NCBI GenBank assembly: GCA_013399875.1
Contig: VXAZ01000607.1
Coordinates: 248,001-312,000 of the forward strand
Origin: Gymnorhina tibicen
Lineage: Eukaryota; Chordata; Aves; Passeriformes; Artamidae
Length of the DNA stretch: 64,000 nt
Reading direction: 5' to 3'
Made by a program: the position numbers and the translations under genes. Of the stretch, positions 37,601-50,205 are shown piece by piece. How positions within the stretch are numbered: the first letter of the stretch is position 1; each line of letters opens with the position of its first letter. The notes below the pieces were generated by a model, which did not search any database, was not told the DNA's origin, and saw nothing but the letters and a program-made list of their open reading frames with translations.

Positions 37601-40600
37601 CCTGGGATCTTGACAGGGGTGGCAATGCCCACAGGTCTGGGGAGACCTGGAGGGAACTGGCACTCAGGAACTCATGAGCCCCACGCCCGACTGAGCTGTC
37701 CCCTGCCTGCCAGCATGGGTGTCCCCAGTGCCACCTGCAGTGCCAGCCCTGAGTGACAAACGGGGCCTGACAGGGCGGCATCAATCTGCGGATAGAGCGA
37801 CCTTCAGTCGTACAGGGATGTTTTCAACAACTCATAAGCGTAAGGAAGGTTCATTTGCGTTCTCATTTAGCATATTAAAAGGGTATTATTGCTACAAACC
37901 AGAAACCTAAATGAGTCCCTGGTTGCAGCTTTGGATGAGGCTTTAGACTAAAGGTGCAGGGCAGCGATTAACACGTGGCACAAAACATTTATGCTTCACA
38001 AACAAGGCCAGCGATGGAAGGGCCGTGGTGAGGCTGCGCAGAGCAGAGGCAGGAGGCACTGGGGAACACACACGGCTGTGGTGGCTCTGGACTGGGTCCC
38101 CCCATTTCCATGATCCAGCTGTTCGGAGAAGCTGCTGTTTACAAATGCAGTGGCTCAGCGTGTGCCCCAGATCCTGAAGGGTCATCCTGCTCCTTCTGCC
38201 TTTACCAGGGCATTCTTAGTCCTGGCAGATTTGTAAGGCCCCCTTTGTCAACAAAAGAGTGTGCAATTTCCTCTCTTGCCTCCTGCTCTGAGCTGTGAAC
38301 CTTTCCCTCGTGCTACTTCCAGACAGAGAAGGGGAGAAAGGAGATGGGAAAGGTCCTGCTGGTGCAGCCTAGCAGGGAAATGAGATTGTTATTATTTGTG
38401 GGCTGAGATGCTGCTCGCAGACCTCCAGGCTGTCTGAGCGCCTCTGACAGGAGGTGACCGGAGGTGGCTGTCCCCAGCTCGCGACACTTCAAAACATGCT
38501 GGCACCTCTGGCTCCTCTCCCTGCTCGAACACAAGGGCACCACAGCAGCGAGCCTTGGGAAGCTCCTGCCGTGGAGAAATCAGTCACTTTAATTACCCCT
38601 TGCACTGCATTTATCTCCATGAAAGGTCCCTGGCTCCTTCAGCGCTGACTGGCAGGGGGAGCAGAAAGGAGCAGCAATGATCTATATGTTTGTTTATTTA
38701 TTTCAGTGGCACCAGCACAGAATAGGGGCCTCCTGCACCCCAGGCCTTTCCTACAGCTCACGAACTTCCAGGCTCTGCTCCCCCAACAGACAGAGGGGCT
38801 GCTCCAGGAGCCCAGTCAGAAGGTGGGCTGGGGTAAGTAGATCTGGCAACCGGCACCGGCGCAAGCGCTCCCCTGCTTCGAGGGAAGAGAGAGAGCAAAG
38901 AGGAGCTACGTGCCGAGAAAGCAGGAGGAGAGGCAGGGAGAGGGTAGGGGGGGCAGCACGGCTGCGTCCCTGTCCCCAGAGCACCGCTGTCTGTGTCAGC
39001 CCCAGCAGCTGAGAAGCACTTTCTGCTGTGACAGGGTTTTTTCTGTGATTGACCCCAATTACAGGAGTCAGCCCGCACGGACCGAGCGCGTCACCGGTGT
39101 CAGCCCAGCAGCTGCTCGGCGCCTGGAAACGCGGCTGCCCAAATCCGTGCAAAATGAAGGGCAGGAGCTGGGGTTAAGGGCAACTGGCATGGTGGTGGAT
39201 GCTGACAGTGGTGCAGCATCCCTGGGAGAGCCTGGCACATACAGAGACCTGTGTGCACCCCACGTCACCTCCCGGGGACCCCGGGCACCCCCAGTACTGC
39301 CCCGTCTGTTCACACTTGCCAGGAGCTGCCCACAGTTCGTTTACAGCTTTTCCATTCTTTCCATGCAGTTTTATTACTTGCACAGCAACACCACAAAAGC
39401 AGAAAACCAGAACTTGAGTCTTGAGGAGCATTGCAGACCCCACACCCTGCAGTGTGGCCGGGTCCAGATGTGTGCACAGTGTGCACAGTGCCCATCTGCT
39501 GTGCTCCGTGCGTGGTGGGGGATGCAGGGAATAGCCATGGCACAGGTGGGAAGCCTGGCCTTGCTTGCCAGTTTGACCACTGCCAGCAGCGCCCGGGCCG
39601 GGCTGGGGCAGGAGTGTGCTGCCAGCTCCGGCACGGAGCACAGCCGGGGCACATCCGCCTGCTCCTCACCTGGTGTAAGGAACAGGAGGAGGAAGAGCTT
39701 TTTTATTCATTTCAAGTTTTCTCTGGAGCATTTAGGAGCACAGGTTGCAGGAGATCAGCAAGCTGCTCCCTGGACAACTGCTCACAAACAGGTGTTTGCG
39801 TTTAGACTCGCTGTTTATGTGCAAGAAGTTTCAAGACCCCCAAACCACCGTCTCCAGTAGGCTCTGCCTGGGCAGGGATTATGAGTAACGAGAATCAGCT
39901 GTTCTGACTCAAAACCTCTCACTGTGGAGCCCCAAACCCAGCGCCTTTGTCTGTTTTCCCCAACAGCAAAGGACAATAACAAAGGGGTTTATAAATGTTC
40001 GAGGGTAAATACACTTTCCCAGCTTGTGTTTCATGCCAGTGACCTTGCAGAGAGGCAAAGAACTTGTTACAGAGCACAGAGACTCAAAACCTGGTATAAC
40101 ACCTGCGCAACCGACTTTCACAGTGCCGGAGGATCTGCTGCCTGGCTGGAGCAAGAGCTCCTTGGCATAGGCAAAACCATCTCACTGTGCAGCTGACACA
40201 TTCTCTGCCTTGTTTTTACTACAGTCACTCCTTCTAAGCAGTTCAAGAGCAGATGATGCGTGCTCATGGACTAAAGACCTGCACCAGATAACTAAACCAC
40301 TGGCCAAACAACCAATCCAGCGGCATTTCTGCTGCATTAACAGAGAAATAAACACCCAGAGACTCACCCAGGGTCCCAGTTGAAGGCTTTAGAGGAACAT
40401 CACATCGCATTCAGCTCTGGGGAGCCCCTCCAGGACACAGATAACTTCACCTTCCCCCAGGAAGGCAGCCTCGCCACTCCCCTCGTTAGCCACCTGCCCA
40501 CACCTGGGCCCAGCTGCTCCTTCACCATGCTGGGGGCTCGCACAACTTCTGCCTCCCCATCCCCCTTGTCCAGCCGTGCCTCCTGGCTGGGAATGCCCAC

Positions 40601-40640
40601 ACCGCTCCACCTGTGTTCGCTGGAACGCAGGAACTGCGCT
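34621..40640. other. Intergenic DNA, no gene recognised
   Basis: No exon with a recognisable product. AT-rich candidate elements occur at 34880-35060 and 37380-37470. A TA/CA simple repeat lies at 37012-37051. An unusually long open frame (38910-39860, plus strand) has no ATG near its start and no recognisable domain; it is treated as probable chance and described in the findings. Confidence 0.4.
37012..37051. repeat. (TA)n/(CA)n microsatellite
   Basis: CATATAAACACATATATATT is followed by ATATATGTATATACACACAC, a short imperfect dinucleotide repeat. Confidence 0.85.
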
Positions 40641-41230
40641 CTGCTCAAAGACCCACTTCTGTTATTGTTTCATTCCACTGTTATTAATACCCGATTTGAT
40701 TCCATTTGTTCCATTTTACAGCTTGTCTCCTGCAATTGCCTGGCTTTAGAAACAGTTTTATCTGAGCAGGTGAGGCAGATCATAAATAAATGTTGTACCA
40801 CACTTTGTATCTTAAGCAAATTTGAGACTTTCCTGATTAGGTGCTTTCACTGGAGAACCTCGTTCTGTCGGATAATTGCAACCTCGGTTCTTTATCCTCC
40901 CCTTTTGTTCTCTTCCCCCCTTGGCAAAGCTGCAATCTTGCACGAGAACATCAGCAGACAAAACCCTTGAAAATAATTCTCCAGAAGAAATCTCATTTAC
41001 TTTTTAATCTGAAATCGGAAATTTGCCAGCAGAAGTTCCCCCGACAAGCAGAGCCATTTGTTCCTAGTTATCATACTGGCCGGATCCTCACTCCCAGTCC
41101 AGGTAACGCTGGGGCGACGGCGGAGCGTGCGGAGAGATGGAAGCAGAAATATTTTGATATATTATTTATTTGATATAATCTTCCTCCCAATAAGATCAGT
41201 GAGCAGAGGACAAAGTGATGACCTTATCCA
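40641..41230. other. Candidate conserved non-coding block
   Basis: A long AT-rich, complex region with CTGTTATTAATACCCG, CTGATTAGGTGC, GATATATTATTTATTTG and CTTATCTTAAGC-like words. It is free of simple repeats and of recognised elements. A 196-codon open frame crosses 40380-40970, but its product has no family resemblance and its start lies in unrelated sequence. Confidence 0.28.
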
Positions 41231-44200
41231 TTCCAGCTGCCAGTGCTGAAAGGCCACACAGATACAGAGTCTCATTCCACTCACTTTGGTAGGTTTTCCT
41301 TCATTTATTTATCTGCAGGCACACGTGCCCATACACTTGTATTTAACATTCCTGGGGGGAAGAGCTGATTCCTCTTGTTTCCTCCAGGACAAGGAGAGTT
41401 TCACTGCTTTAGTGACTTGAGAATCCTTTTGCCAGTGACAGCCATGGGACAGTGCTGCCCCCTGAAGCCGTTATGGTTTTGTTTAATGATGTGGCTAATG
41501 AGTGTCCACCACAAGGACTGTGAATTTGTTCCATGTGGCATCTTCAGGGGCAAAGCAGAGGGAAGGCCCATGTGTTCCAGCACACGGAATGCCTTGGTTC
41601 CCAGTGAAATCATTAGACTGAAGCTGGTGAGGTCTGGAGTGTTGTGGGCTCTGCTGTCACTCTGTACCCCAAAATAATCCTTGTTCCCCCTTTTTTCCTT
41701 ACAGCCTGGTGTAATCTAACTGCAGGGATCAGGGGGCTCCTGCTCGGTGTCTGTCCTCTCCTGGGCACCCCTCTGTGCACTGCCAGCCACTGTCCCTCAC
41801 AGCCTGGGGATCTCCCAGCCTACAGCTTCTCTCCACCAGGCAGATTCCCCGGCCGAGCCCAGTGCAGGCGCCGAAGTTTCCGCATAAAAGTTTCCGTCTC
41901 TCACTTTTCCTTCTTGGAACGATGCCTCCTGTGGGAAGTGTAAATACAGAAAGATGACAACGTGTGCATTAGCGCTCGTTAGAATGTCATCATTATATCC
42001 TGCAAAGTGTCTGCTGAAGGGATCCCTGAAGGACACTTAGAGATGGAGCAGCTGCTCCGGATTTGTTCCAGCTCACATCTCAAAGAAAATGACATTGAGA
42101 TGAATACGGCATCGCGAGTGGCTTCGGAGCAGAGTGGGGGGAGACAGGGGTGGTCGCCGGCAGCCGCAGGGCCAGGATGGACCTCAGCAGGCTCCCCCCT
42201 GCCTGCCCTCTGCCTTTTTAACATTAATGCTGTGCTGAAGGTCCCCAGGGATGAGGGGTGAGATGGAGGGATGTGTGCCCCATCCGCCTTCCAGTTCCAG
42301 CGCACGCAGCGGGGGAAGTTTGGATTCTTTGGGGGAAAACCCAGAACACCATCCAGATGTCTTGAAGATAACATACACCTGACCAAACTCTCAGGTGTAT
42401 TTTAAGCCAGATTGTCATCTGCAGGAATCAAAACAACCTCACTTATTCCTTCAGTGGAGTGAGGAGGTTTGTACAACAGAAGCTCCACTGGCACCAGACC
42501 CAGGACGGTACCAGACTCCAGCCCGCCTTTGATGGCCTGATGCCAGGGGAGAGGGGGACACAGGCCTGACGTGTCTGTGTGACAGCCTCCCCCTGTTTGC
42601 CTTCAGAGAGGCAGTCTTGAAGTCGAAATGCAAACAGTCCCAAGGGGACTTGCTGCAGGAATGAGAAAGGTTAAGAACTGTGATGGACCACAAGCATATC
42701 CAGACTCTTACACTGCTGGGAGCCCTCACACACTTTCCCTGTATCTCTGCCCAGAAAGTAAAGAAAAAAAGCATTGTCTTCAATTCCCCTGTCTCCCGGG
42801 AGCTCCCATCACGTCAAGTAACAAAGTCACAGACCGAGTTTCTTCACTTGACAGCAGCAAACAGCTCCTTCCCCGGGAGTGGAGTTAGGGCTGGGGGGAC
42901 CCCTCCTGTGCAGGGGGCACCGAGGCCTCTCCACGCCAGACAACACTCGGGGAGCTGGCAGAGACCAGGTCGTGTTCGCTGTTTGCATTCGGGTGTGTAG
43001 GTCCCAGCCCAATTAATATTTTTTTAATCTCATCTGCCAAAAAATCAGCCTGCCTTGAACACGTCCTTCCGCTTCCTCGTGTCATCAGCTGTCCAGCTGC
43101 TCAGGAACTGCACATCAGCAAGCTGGGTGTGCTTTGGGACAGAGGCACGTCTCCTGAAGGCATCTCCCTGTGGCCTGGCTGGGCTGACGTGGGGCCCTTT
43201 GTGCCCACAGCCCTGATTTCCTTGCCTGGTGTCCACAGTGAGTGACAGGACGGGGGACACTGGGGCTGGGACAGGTAAAACACCACAGAACAGGATGTGG
43301 AAGAGTTTGTTTCACCTTCTGCTGGAAGAGAGCCTCCCTGAAACGGAAAGGAATGTGCTGGGAGTGGAGTACCACTGCCACAGGTGGCATTTGCAGAGGC
43401 AGAGGGAGGGACAACAAGGGCTGCCAGGAGCTGGAACAGAGATAGTGCCAAGCAGCTGCTGCAGTGATGAATTTACTGCGAGATTGTGTCGCTCTGCGAG
43501 GAGGAAAATAGCCAGAGACAGCTGAAAATTTTTTGGAAAACCAGAAAATTTCTGTTTTATCAGTTCTGAACCTTCTTTGGAGAAGTGAAGGAGTGTGGAG
43601 TGACTCATGTCAGTGCTGGCACAGGTGCTCCAGGGTTGTGTACTTGGGCCAGGACCCTCAGGTGCCACCACGATGCAGATACCTGTGAGAGCTGCAGGCC
43701 AGCTGCCCTGCGTGTGGCACACCGGAGGAGTGCTGGCCATCCATGGAAGGAGGGCTCGGTGTCAGCGTCTCACCCCTCCCTGAGACCTGCTGGAAGCTCC
43801 ACAGAGCTCCATTTCCCTGGGTGACAACTGCTCCCTTCAAACCTGGGCTGTGGGTAACCCTTTTCACTGCTAAATCAGCCATGTTCACAGGGCAAATACT
43901 TCACCTATACAGAAGAAGATGCACTGTATGTTACATATGGTGTTATATATCATAGAATGTATATTTGTGTGCTCTGAGCTGGGAGTCAGGCGCTTTGCAA
44001 TCGCTGTGAAAGAAGTTCCTCTTCCAACAGGCACTTCCAGCCATCAAAACATTGAGTTTCCCAGCTGACATCCACCATTTAACAAATTTCAAGTGAAAAA
44101 TCTATTTCAGAATGAAATATTGCCACGCCGCAGCCCAGCAGGGCTGAAACATTTCAATCCTGCTGCTGCGTCTCCTCCTCCTCTCCCATTTTCTGCCCGA

Positions 44201-47039
44201 GCGTGAGATGACCGAGGCAATGGAGGGATGCAGTGGGTGCCAGCCCGGCTCTGACCCGAGGCCTGCTGAAGCCACCACGCTGTCCCCAAGGGGAGGTGTC
44301 CCCACTGCTGCAGAGAGGGATGGGGAGCGTGTGAGAGGAATGGCTGGGGCACAGGCCAGTGCCAGGGTACCAATACGAGGGATGCAACTCCCAGTAAAAC
44401 TCAGAGAAGATGCAAGAAAACTGCCCAGATGGCTGTTTTGTTGGAAACAAGCCTCGTTTGGGGGTTTTGTGATGATTAGGAACTAGTTTGAGCTAAAAGT
44501 ACTGGAATAAGAACAGATGAAAGGCACAATCTGCCGAGCTTTATGGCATCCCCGAGCTGGGTGCCGAGCACGCCCACGGTGACTTACAGCACAGCTGACA
44601 AACAGCAACTTGTTAAGCTGCGGTGGCTGGATGATACATCTGAGACTTAAAAGCACAAACAGAGATTCATACCAACCCGCCTGAATCCAACACAATTCCC
44701 CATATAGGCAAGGCCTCCTCCTCCATCCTCCCTGCCTGTATATAATGCTGACAGAGTGGCTCCCTCTCCACCAAAAATCTCTCCAGCATCAAACCCAGTG
44801 ATTTTTATCCAGATTTTTTAAAGCATATGCCTGACTCGGCACCTGCAGCTTCCTCTCTATGCAGCAGAGTTGCTACCTCCCCAAATAGCTATAATTTCTT
44901 TTTAGTTCAATTATTTCTGCCCCATATTGTTTGCAACAGCTGAAGCCAATGGTGCTGTTCACATACGTCGTACTCTGTGTCTTTGCTCCATGAAATACAA
45001 ACACTACAATGGTCTGAAGTCACAGAATCATAACCCATCAATAGCTTTCTTCATTTTGGCTGGGGAAGATGGCAGAAAAATTCTTTTCTTAAACAAATGT
45101 GTGGATTCCAATGAAGCTGGGGCTCTGGCAACTTTTGCGTTAAATCTGCATTTACCTGTGCCGATACACTTGGCTTTATTGCTTTGTTTCTGTTTTATTT
45201 GCAGAAAAATCTTTTCTTCTGCATTTTTCCAAAGCACTGCAATGGTCAGGTTGAGGACTAAGAACAATGAGACACATCTCTAACTGCAGGCCTAACTTCC
45301 TATTCCCAGTGTTTGAGAGGAGCTAGAATGGGGTGGTTCCCAGGGGGAGTCCTGCTCCCCACATCCCCATTACACTTTTTTTTGGGACATCTATTCTGAG
45401 GCTCAATAGATTCACTCTTGCAGCTTCTTTTCTTAGTAAAGAGGAGGCCTTTTTTTAATGCTTTCTGGCAAATTTGCATATCCCTCCTCCTCTCCTTCCA
45501 TGCTTAAGCTCCCGAAATACAATAAATATTTCACTTTCAAATCTAGATTCATTAAAGGATGCCCAGGAGGGAGAAATAATAAGATATCACTTTACAGCCC
45601 AAATAAAGCACAGAAAGACACAGCCTATAATGTATATTTCAGGCTTTAGGTTGAGATAACTCAGACATCGCTCCTGGTTAAGAAACACGGATGGTGCTGT
45701 GTCAGCACCTTGGCTGGAAAAGCAGCTTCTTGTAATATTTTATGCCTTTTGGGAATGTCTCCCCGTGATCCTCTGGGGCTGTAAGCAGGAAATGAGGCAG
45801 CCCAGAGCAGCAGTCCCTGCGCTGGGGGAGAGCTGGGATGCTCCCCTGCCTCATCCCTCCATCCTGCACCATGCCAAGGAAACCAGACTTTCGAATTAGA
45901 CCCACGGGGTCTTCTTGGGTGCGAGCAGCAGAGACCCCGCCTTCCCCAAGACTTGCCACGAACATCGTCATGCCTCAGCGTCAGTCACCAAGCCCCAGTG
46001 GAGCGGGACGGTGCTCACAACCAGTGCCTTCCCTCCTGGCACAGCTTCAGGACTCACCACCGCTGCTTCCCCACACCATCCATCCTCCCAGCGCTGCAAC
46101 GCTCACATCAGTCCCGCAGTTTTGCAAGAGAGCAAAAAAGCAGCGTGGGGTGGGAAGGGACGGGGGAGATCCACGGGGATGCGCTGCAAGGGAGACACCG
46201 CTAGCTGGATTTTCTTGCTGTGATTGTTGCTCTCCCACGTATACTCCTGGCTAATCCAGTAATCTCTTATTTATGTGCAGCCTAATTAAGGCTGTGAGTA
46301 GCTTGATCTTTGTTTACTTAAGTGCATAGCAGAAGATTGCCAAGACGCAATGAAATCAGCGGCACGCAGGCAGGGCTGTGCGCTCGGGATGGCCGGAACG
46401 GCACCGCCTCTCCGGATGGGATCGCGGAGGCTGTTGCATCACACGCCCTGTTGCTAATTCAAGCTTATCTAATAAAGATCCAGATAAAGCAGACCAAACC
46501 AAACCCTTTCAGCGAAGGCTGAAAGCAGCTAATGGGATGTGATTAGTGCTTGTCAGTCTCTGCTGCTGCTGCTACCGGCAGGACCTCACATCCCCGGCCT
46601 TGCTTGGGAGTGGGGCTGTGCAGGGAGCACCATGCGCAGGGGGCAGGGGGAGACTAACGTGGTTTTAAATCTCATCCCTGTAAAATAAACCCATAACTGG
46701 GCCGATGCCCTGCCGGAATCACGACACAGACACCGACGATCTGCTCTTCGAGATCAGCCTCTGCTCTCCCTCCCACCGCTCCCACCCGCGCTGGCGCCAG
46801 GGGAGCTGCGCTGGGCTCGCACCGGTGCTCCAGGAGGGCTGGAGCCGGCTCCTCCTCCCTCACCCCACGGGCTGATCCGTCCCGGCCGGCACACGAAACC
46901 TGAATTACTGCGGGGGACTCGACGGGACGATGCACGTGAGTAGCTGTGCACCAACAGGAACGAGGGGGTTGCAAGTTGCCTCTCGTGATTTACACCGACA
47001 CCAGGGACATAGATGAAGGATCCACTCATGTCGGTTCGC
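41231..47039. other. Intergenic DNA, no gene recognised
   Basis: I see no coding exon or mobile element. AT-rich blocks at 41930-42120, 44800-44950 and 46230-46560 could be regulatory. 46700-46930 is GC-richer with scattered CG but lacks the density of a clear CpG island. CACAGAATCATAA at 45022 resembles the CR1 terminus but has no body attached. Confidence 0.4.
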
Positions 47040-47420
47040 ATTTACTCAGCTACTCTGTCTTAAAGGGGAACACGGATAATGTCGCCTTTTCGGAGCGTCA
47101 CAGATGAAATATGCTCCCAGCATTGCATACATTATGATTTCTACACTTACCACACTGGGAGCTTCTTCTCCTCCCATCAACTCGCAGAGCAGATCCCACA
47201 AGCTGAGCCAGCTAACGAGACTATTACATTCGCAATGTGCACTGCCACCCTACATCTTCCAAACGCTCTCCAAATGGATCTGTTTGGACCCATTTTAAAT
47301 ATAAATATTGCTGGGTTCTGTGCTAAATGTGTACGCAATGCGTTTTACGAAACCTTTAACAAATTCTGTGCAGAAGAATATGTTTTCCCATATGGGCTGC
47401 TTAAAGAAAGGCAGATGTGA
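47040..47420. other. Candidate conserved non-coding block
   Basis: Moderately AT-rich complex sequence. Its plus-strand open frame (47079-47420, 113 codons) reads like a Cys- and Phe-rich peptide but has no recognisable domain and no splice-site context. A regulatory block is the simpler reading. Confidence 0.25.
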
Positions 47421-50044
47421 GGCAATCCAAATCCCTCATATGCTTCTCCTCCTTCTCCCTTTCCTTTTGGCAAACTAAGTCAGGCAAAGACAAATATTGT
47501 ATCAAAGAGTTATGGAAATAAACATGAATGTAGCTCAAGGGCACAAGTAAGTTTCTGGAATATTTTCTCTGTGCAATTAATAGGTAGCATTGCGGGGGGA
47601 GCACGAGTACCCAAAATATGCCCGAGGAAGCTAATTTTATTGTGCAGACGGTACTCTGGGATCCACAGAGTGAGCTGCGTTAAGCAACATTAGTCAGGAT
47701 ACTCGTAATAGGCTGCGGAGAAAGATGAGGAAACGTGTCAGAAGTTGAGGGAGAGCAGGTAACACCGAGCTGCAGGGAGGTGGCTGAGCTGGGACACGGG
47801 GACAGGGCCTGCTGCACACCAGAGGGCAAGATGTGGGAGCCACATCAGGGGCTCGGGTGTGAGGGGCTGGTCAGCCCTCTGGAGCAGGCTTCAGAAGCCT
47901 CTGGAGATGGCATTGCTTGTCCTGGAACTCGCTCCTGGGAAGGATGCTCTGGGACAACTGCCAGCCTTGCCGTGAATTCTGCAGACGCAGGAACTCTGTG
48001 GCCGGTGAAGCGTGTGCTGTGTGGGAACTGCTCATCCTGTGCCCAGGGCCACGTAAAAACAGATGGCAGAGAATGCACCCACAGATAAATCAGTGGTGTT
48101 CTGCACTCTGTCTGTGGTCATGCCCTGGCACCCTGTTCCCATGGGAGGGGCACACGGGGTCCCGCTGAACCCGCCGCTGAAGAAAAACAGGAGGCCAAAC
48201 ACCAGCATCGAGCTGTATCTCACTACAAACCTCATTTCTTACAAGAAGGAAAAGAAATAAATATCTAGTTCTTCTGCCAGGTTCCTCAGTTCATTAAATA
48301 ACCTGCAAACATTAAACCAGATGTTGTGTTTTATCGCTTGACTCAGATCATTATGACTTTATTTCTGATGGGTCTGGAATAAATGAAATGCAGTTATAAA
48401 GGTTATTTAACTATTAAAACAACTATTAATTAAAGTTTGCCAAGTCCTGGGGGCCCTGAGGACAAGAGGCAGCTAGGTAAATGTCAGTTATTATTTAATA
48501 AGTCCTTGTTGTTGAAATACATGGCACGTGAGCTGCATCCCCAGCAGGAGCTGGGAGCTTGCAGATCCCTGCTATAAATATTTTGCCCAGGGTTTGCAAG
48601 GCAGAGGAAAGGTGGGAGGTGATTTAGTCCCAGGGTCGATACTGCCAGGGACTGAGGGCTCAGTGAGCAGAGGAAAAGGAGCTGCAGGGCAGGTGCCCAG
48701 CAGAACGCAGCTCCCCGAGGGGCTCAGGTGAGTGGGGGACAGGGAGGGGCTCGCAGGGGCATCATTCCCTGTCCCGGGATGACCGGTGACGTGGATGGCA
48801 CGGACGACTTGCACACGGGTGCACGTGCTTTGGGCTGCCCTCTCCAGCCTGGGAACGCTGAGGATCGGGGCTCTCTTGTGTTTTCTGCCTGCCAAGCAAT
48901 GGCCCTGGGCTGGAGCCCTGGGAAGAAGAGACGTGGCAATAAATTGTACAACAGCAACGGCTCTGAGCTCATCCAGGATTTCCTGAAACTGCTCTAATGC
49001 CACTAATTAACAGAAATAATGCTGAATAAGCTTCCAACGCATCAGAGCTCGAGGAGTAAAGGACTCCACTGAGCTGGAACCTAGGGGAAAGAAATATGGA
49101 GCTGCTTTTGCACATTATCCTGTAATTAGGGCTTGCTGCAGCTCTGCCCCTGTTCCCTCCCTGATGAAGCACAGCCGGTGTCCCACTGGTGACACGTACC
49201 GAGAGGAGCAGCCTCACAAGTCCCTGCTTTGTACACGTGAACAAAAATAAAACAATAATTTGATTCTTTTAAGCATGAAGGAGGGGAAGAAGGGAGAGAG
49301 AAATGAATATGGAACAGAGAACCCGACCATTAAATCGGGATGAAATGCTGCCAATGTTCTTTCAAAGACAAACCAAGAAAATGAAGGGGCTACACTCAGC
49401 TGCCACCGTGACAACGATCGCTCATCAAGTCAAAGTTTCCCTCTAATCACTTCAGCTGTTAAGGGGAAAAAAGTAGAGCAGTAATGGGCTTGGAGAATTA
49501 CCACTCCTTGCCATCCCCTGCCCCAGGATGCCATCAGCAGGGCTGAGCCCTTGGCTTGTGAGGAGCCTGCTTGGGGGCCAGACCACCCCAGATTTCTCAT
49601 GTGAGAAATCACAAATCATAATTTCTCTAAGTACTCTGGAATCCCCAATAACTTATTGCAGGGAGTTTCATCTTGTTCAGAAAAGCATTGCTGTAATTTT
49701 TATTTCTCCTGTATCTTCTCTGAGGTGTCTCAGAACTAAACACTAATGCTGAGGTGAGCATTTAAACCTCCTATTTCCAGGGCTGGATTTTCCCTGCCGT
49801 ACACTTTGGAGGGAACTGTATTTCTTGGCTTTCGGGTTGTGGGTGCAGGGTTTCCTCTGACACAGCTGTGTATCAGCTTTCTGAGCTGACAGGGTTAATC
49901 AGGGCACAGACATTCCTGCCAGCAGCTCAGGTAATTGCAGTCTCTGTTCATCATTTTGTACTGGGCAAAGCAAACACCATCTCCGAGCCAGGCACTCGCT
50001 CACCAGCTACTGGTGGATGTCCTGAAAATTTCTCCAGCTTCTTT
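47421..50044. other. Intergenic DNA, no gene recognised
   Basis: 48280-48510 is strongly AT-rich (TATTTAACTATTAAAACAAC, TTAATTAAAG) and may be a regulatory element. The remainder shows no coding signature or repeat family that I can name. Confidence 0.4.
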
Positions 50045-50205
50045 AAACTTGCCTACTTGACACAGCTGTGTGTCATCTCAAATTCTGTTCCTTCACAGCT
50101 TATTGCTTCTCTAGATCATTAATGACTGCATGGCAGAGTCCTGGAGCAAGAGCAAATCCCAGAGGCTTGCTCCCCTTCATCGTCTCCAGCCACAATTTAT
50201 CTGCT
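50045..50205 (-). mobile_element. Old CR1-type LINE reverse-transcriptase fragment
   Basis: Translated on the minus strand it gives KPLGFALAPGLCHAVINDLE, which aligns in spacing with the P-Q-G-S-x-L-G-P-x-L-x-x-x-x-I-N-D-L block of CR1 reverse transcriptases. Downstream, AGAATTTGAGATGACAC mirrors the usual KFADDT codons. The sequence is heavily diverged and interrupted by stops. It is a non-functional retrotransposon relic. Confidence 0.65.

Noticed and set aside
45015..45040. CACAGAATCATAA resembling the antisense CR1 terminus
   Set aside because: The adjoining sequence does not match a CR1 body; a 13-base match is not enough.
46690..46930. Possible second CpG island
   Set aside because: GC-rich but with thinner CG density than the RBM7, REXO2 or 59 kb islands, and no exon-like sequence follows.
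47079..47420. 113-codon Cys/Phe-rich open frame as a small secreted protein
   Set aside because: No convincing signal peptide, no family resemblance and no flanking splice or promoter signals; treated as non-coding.
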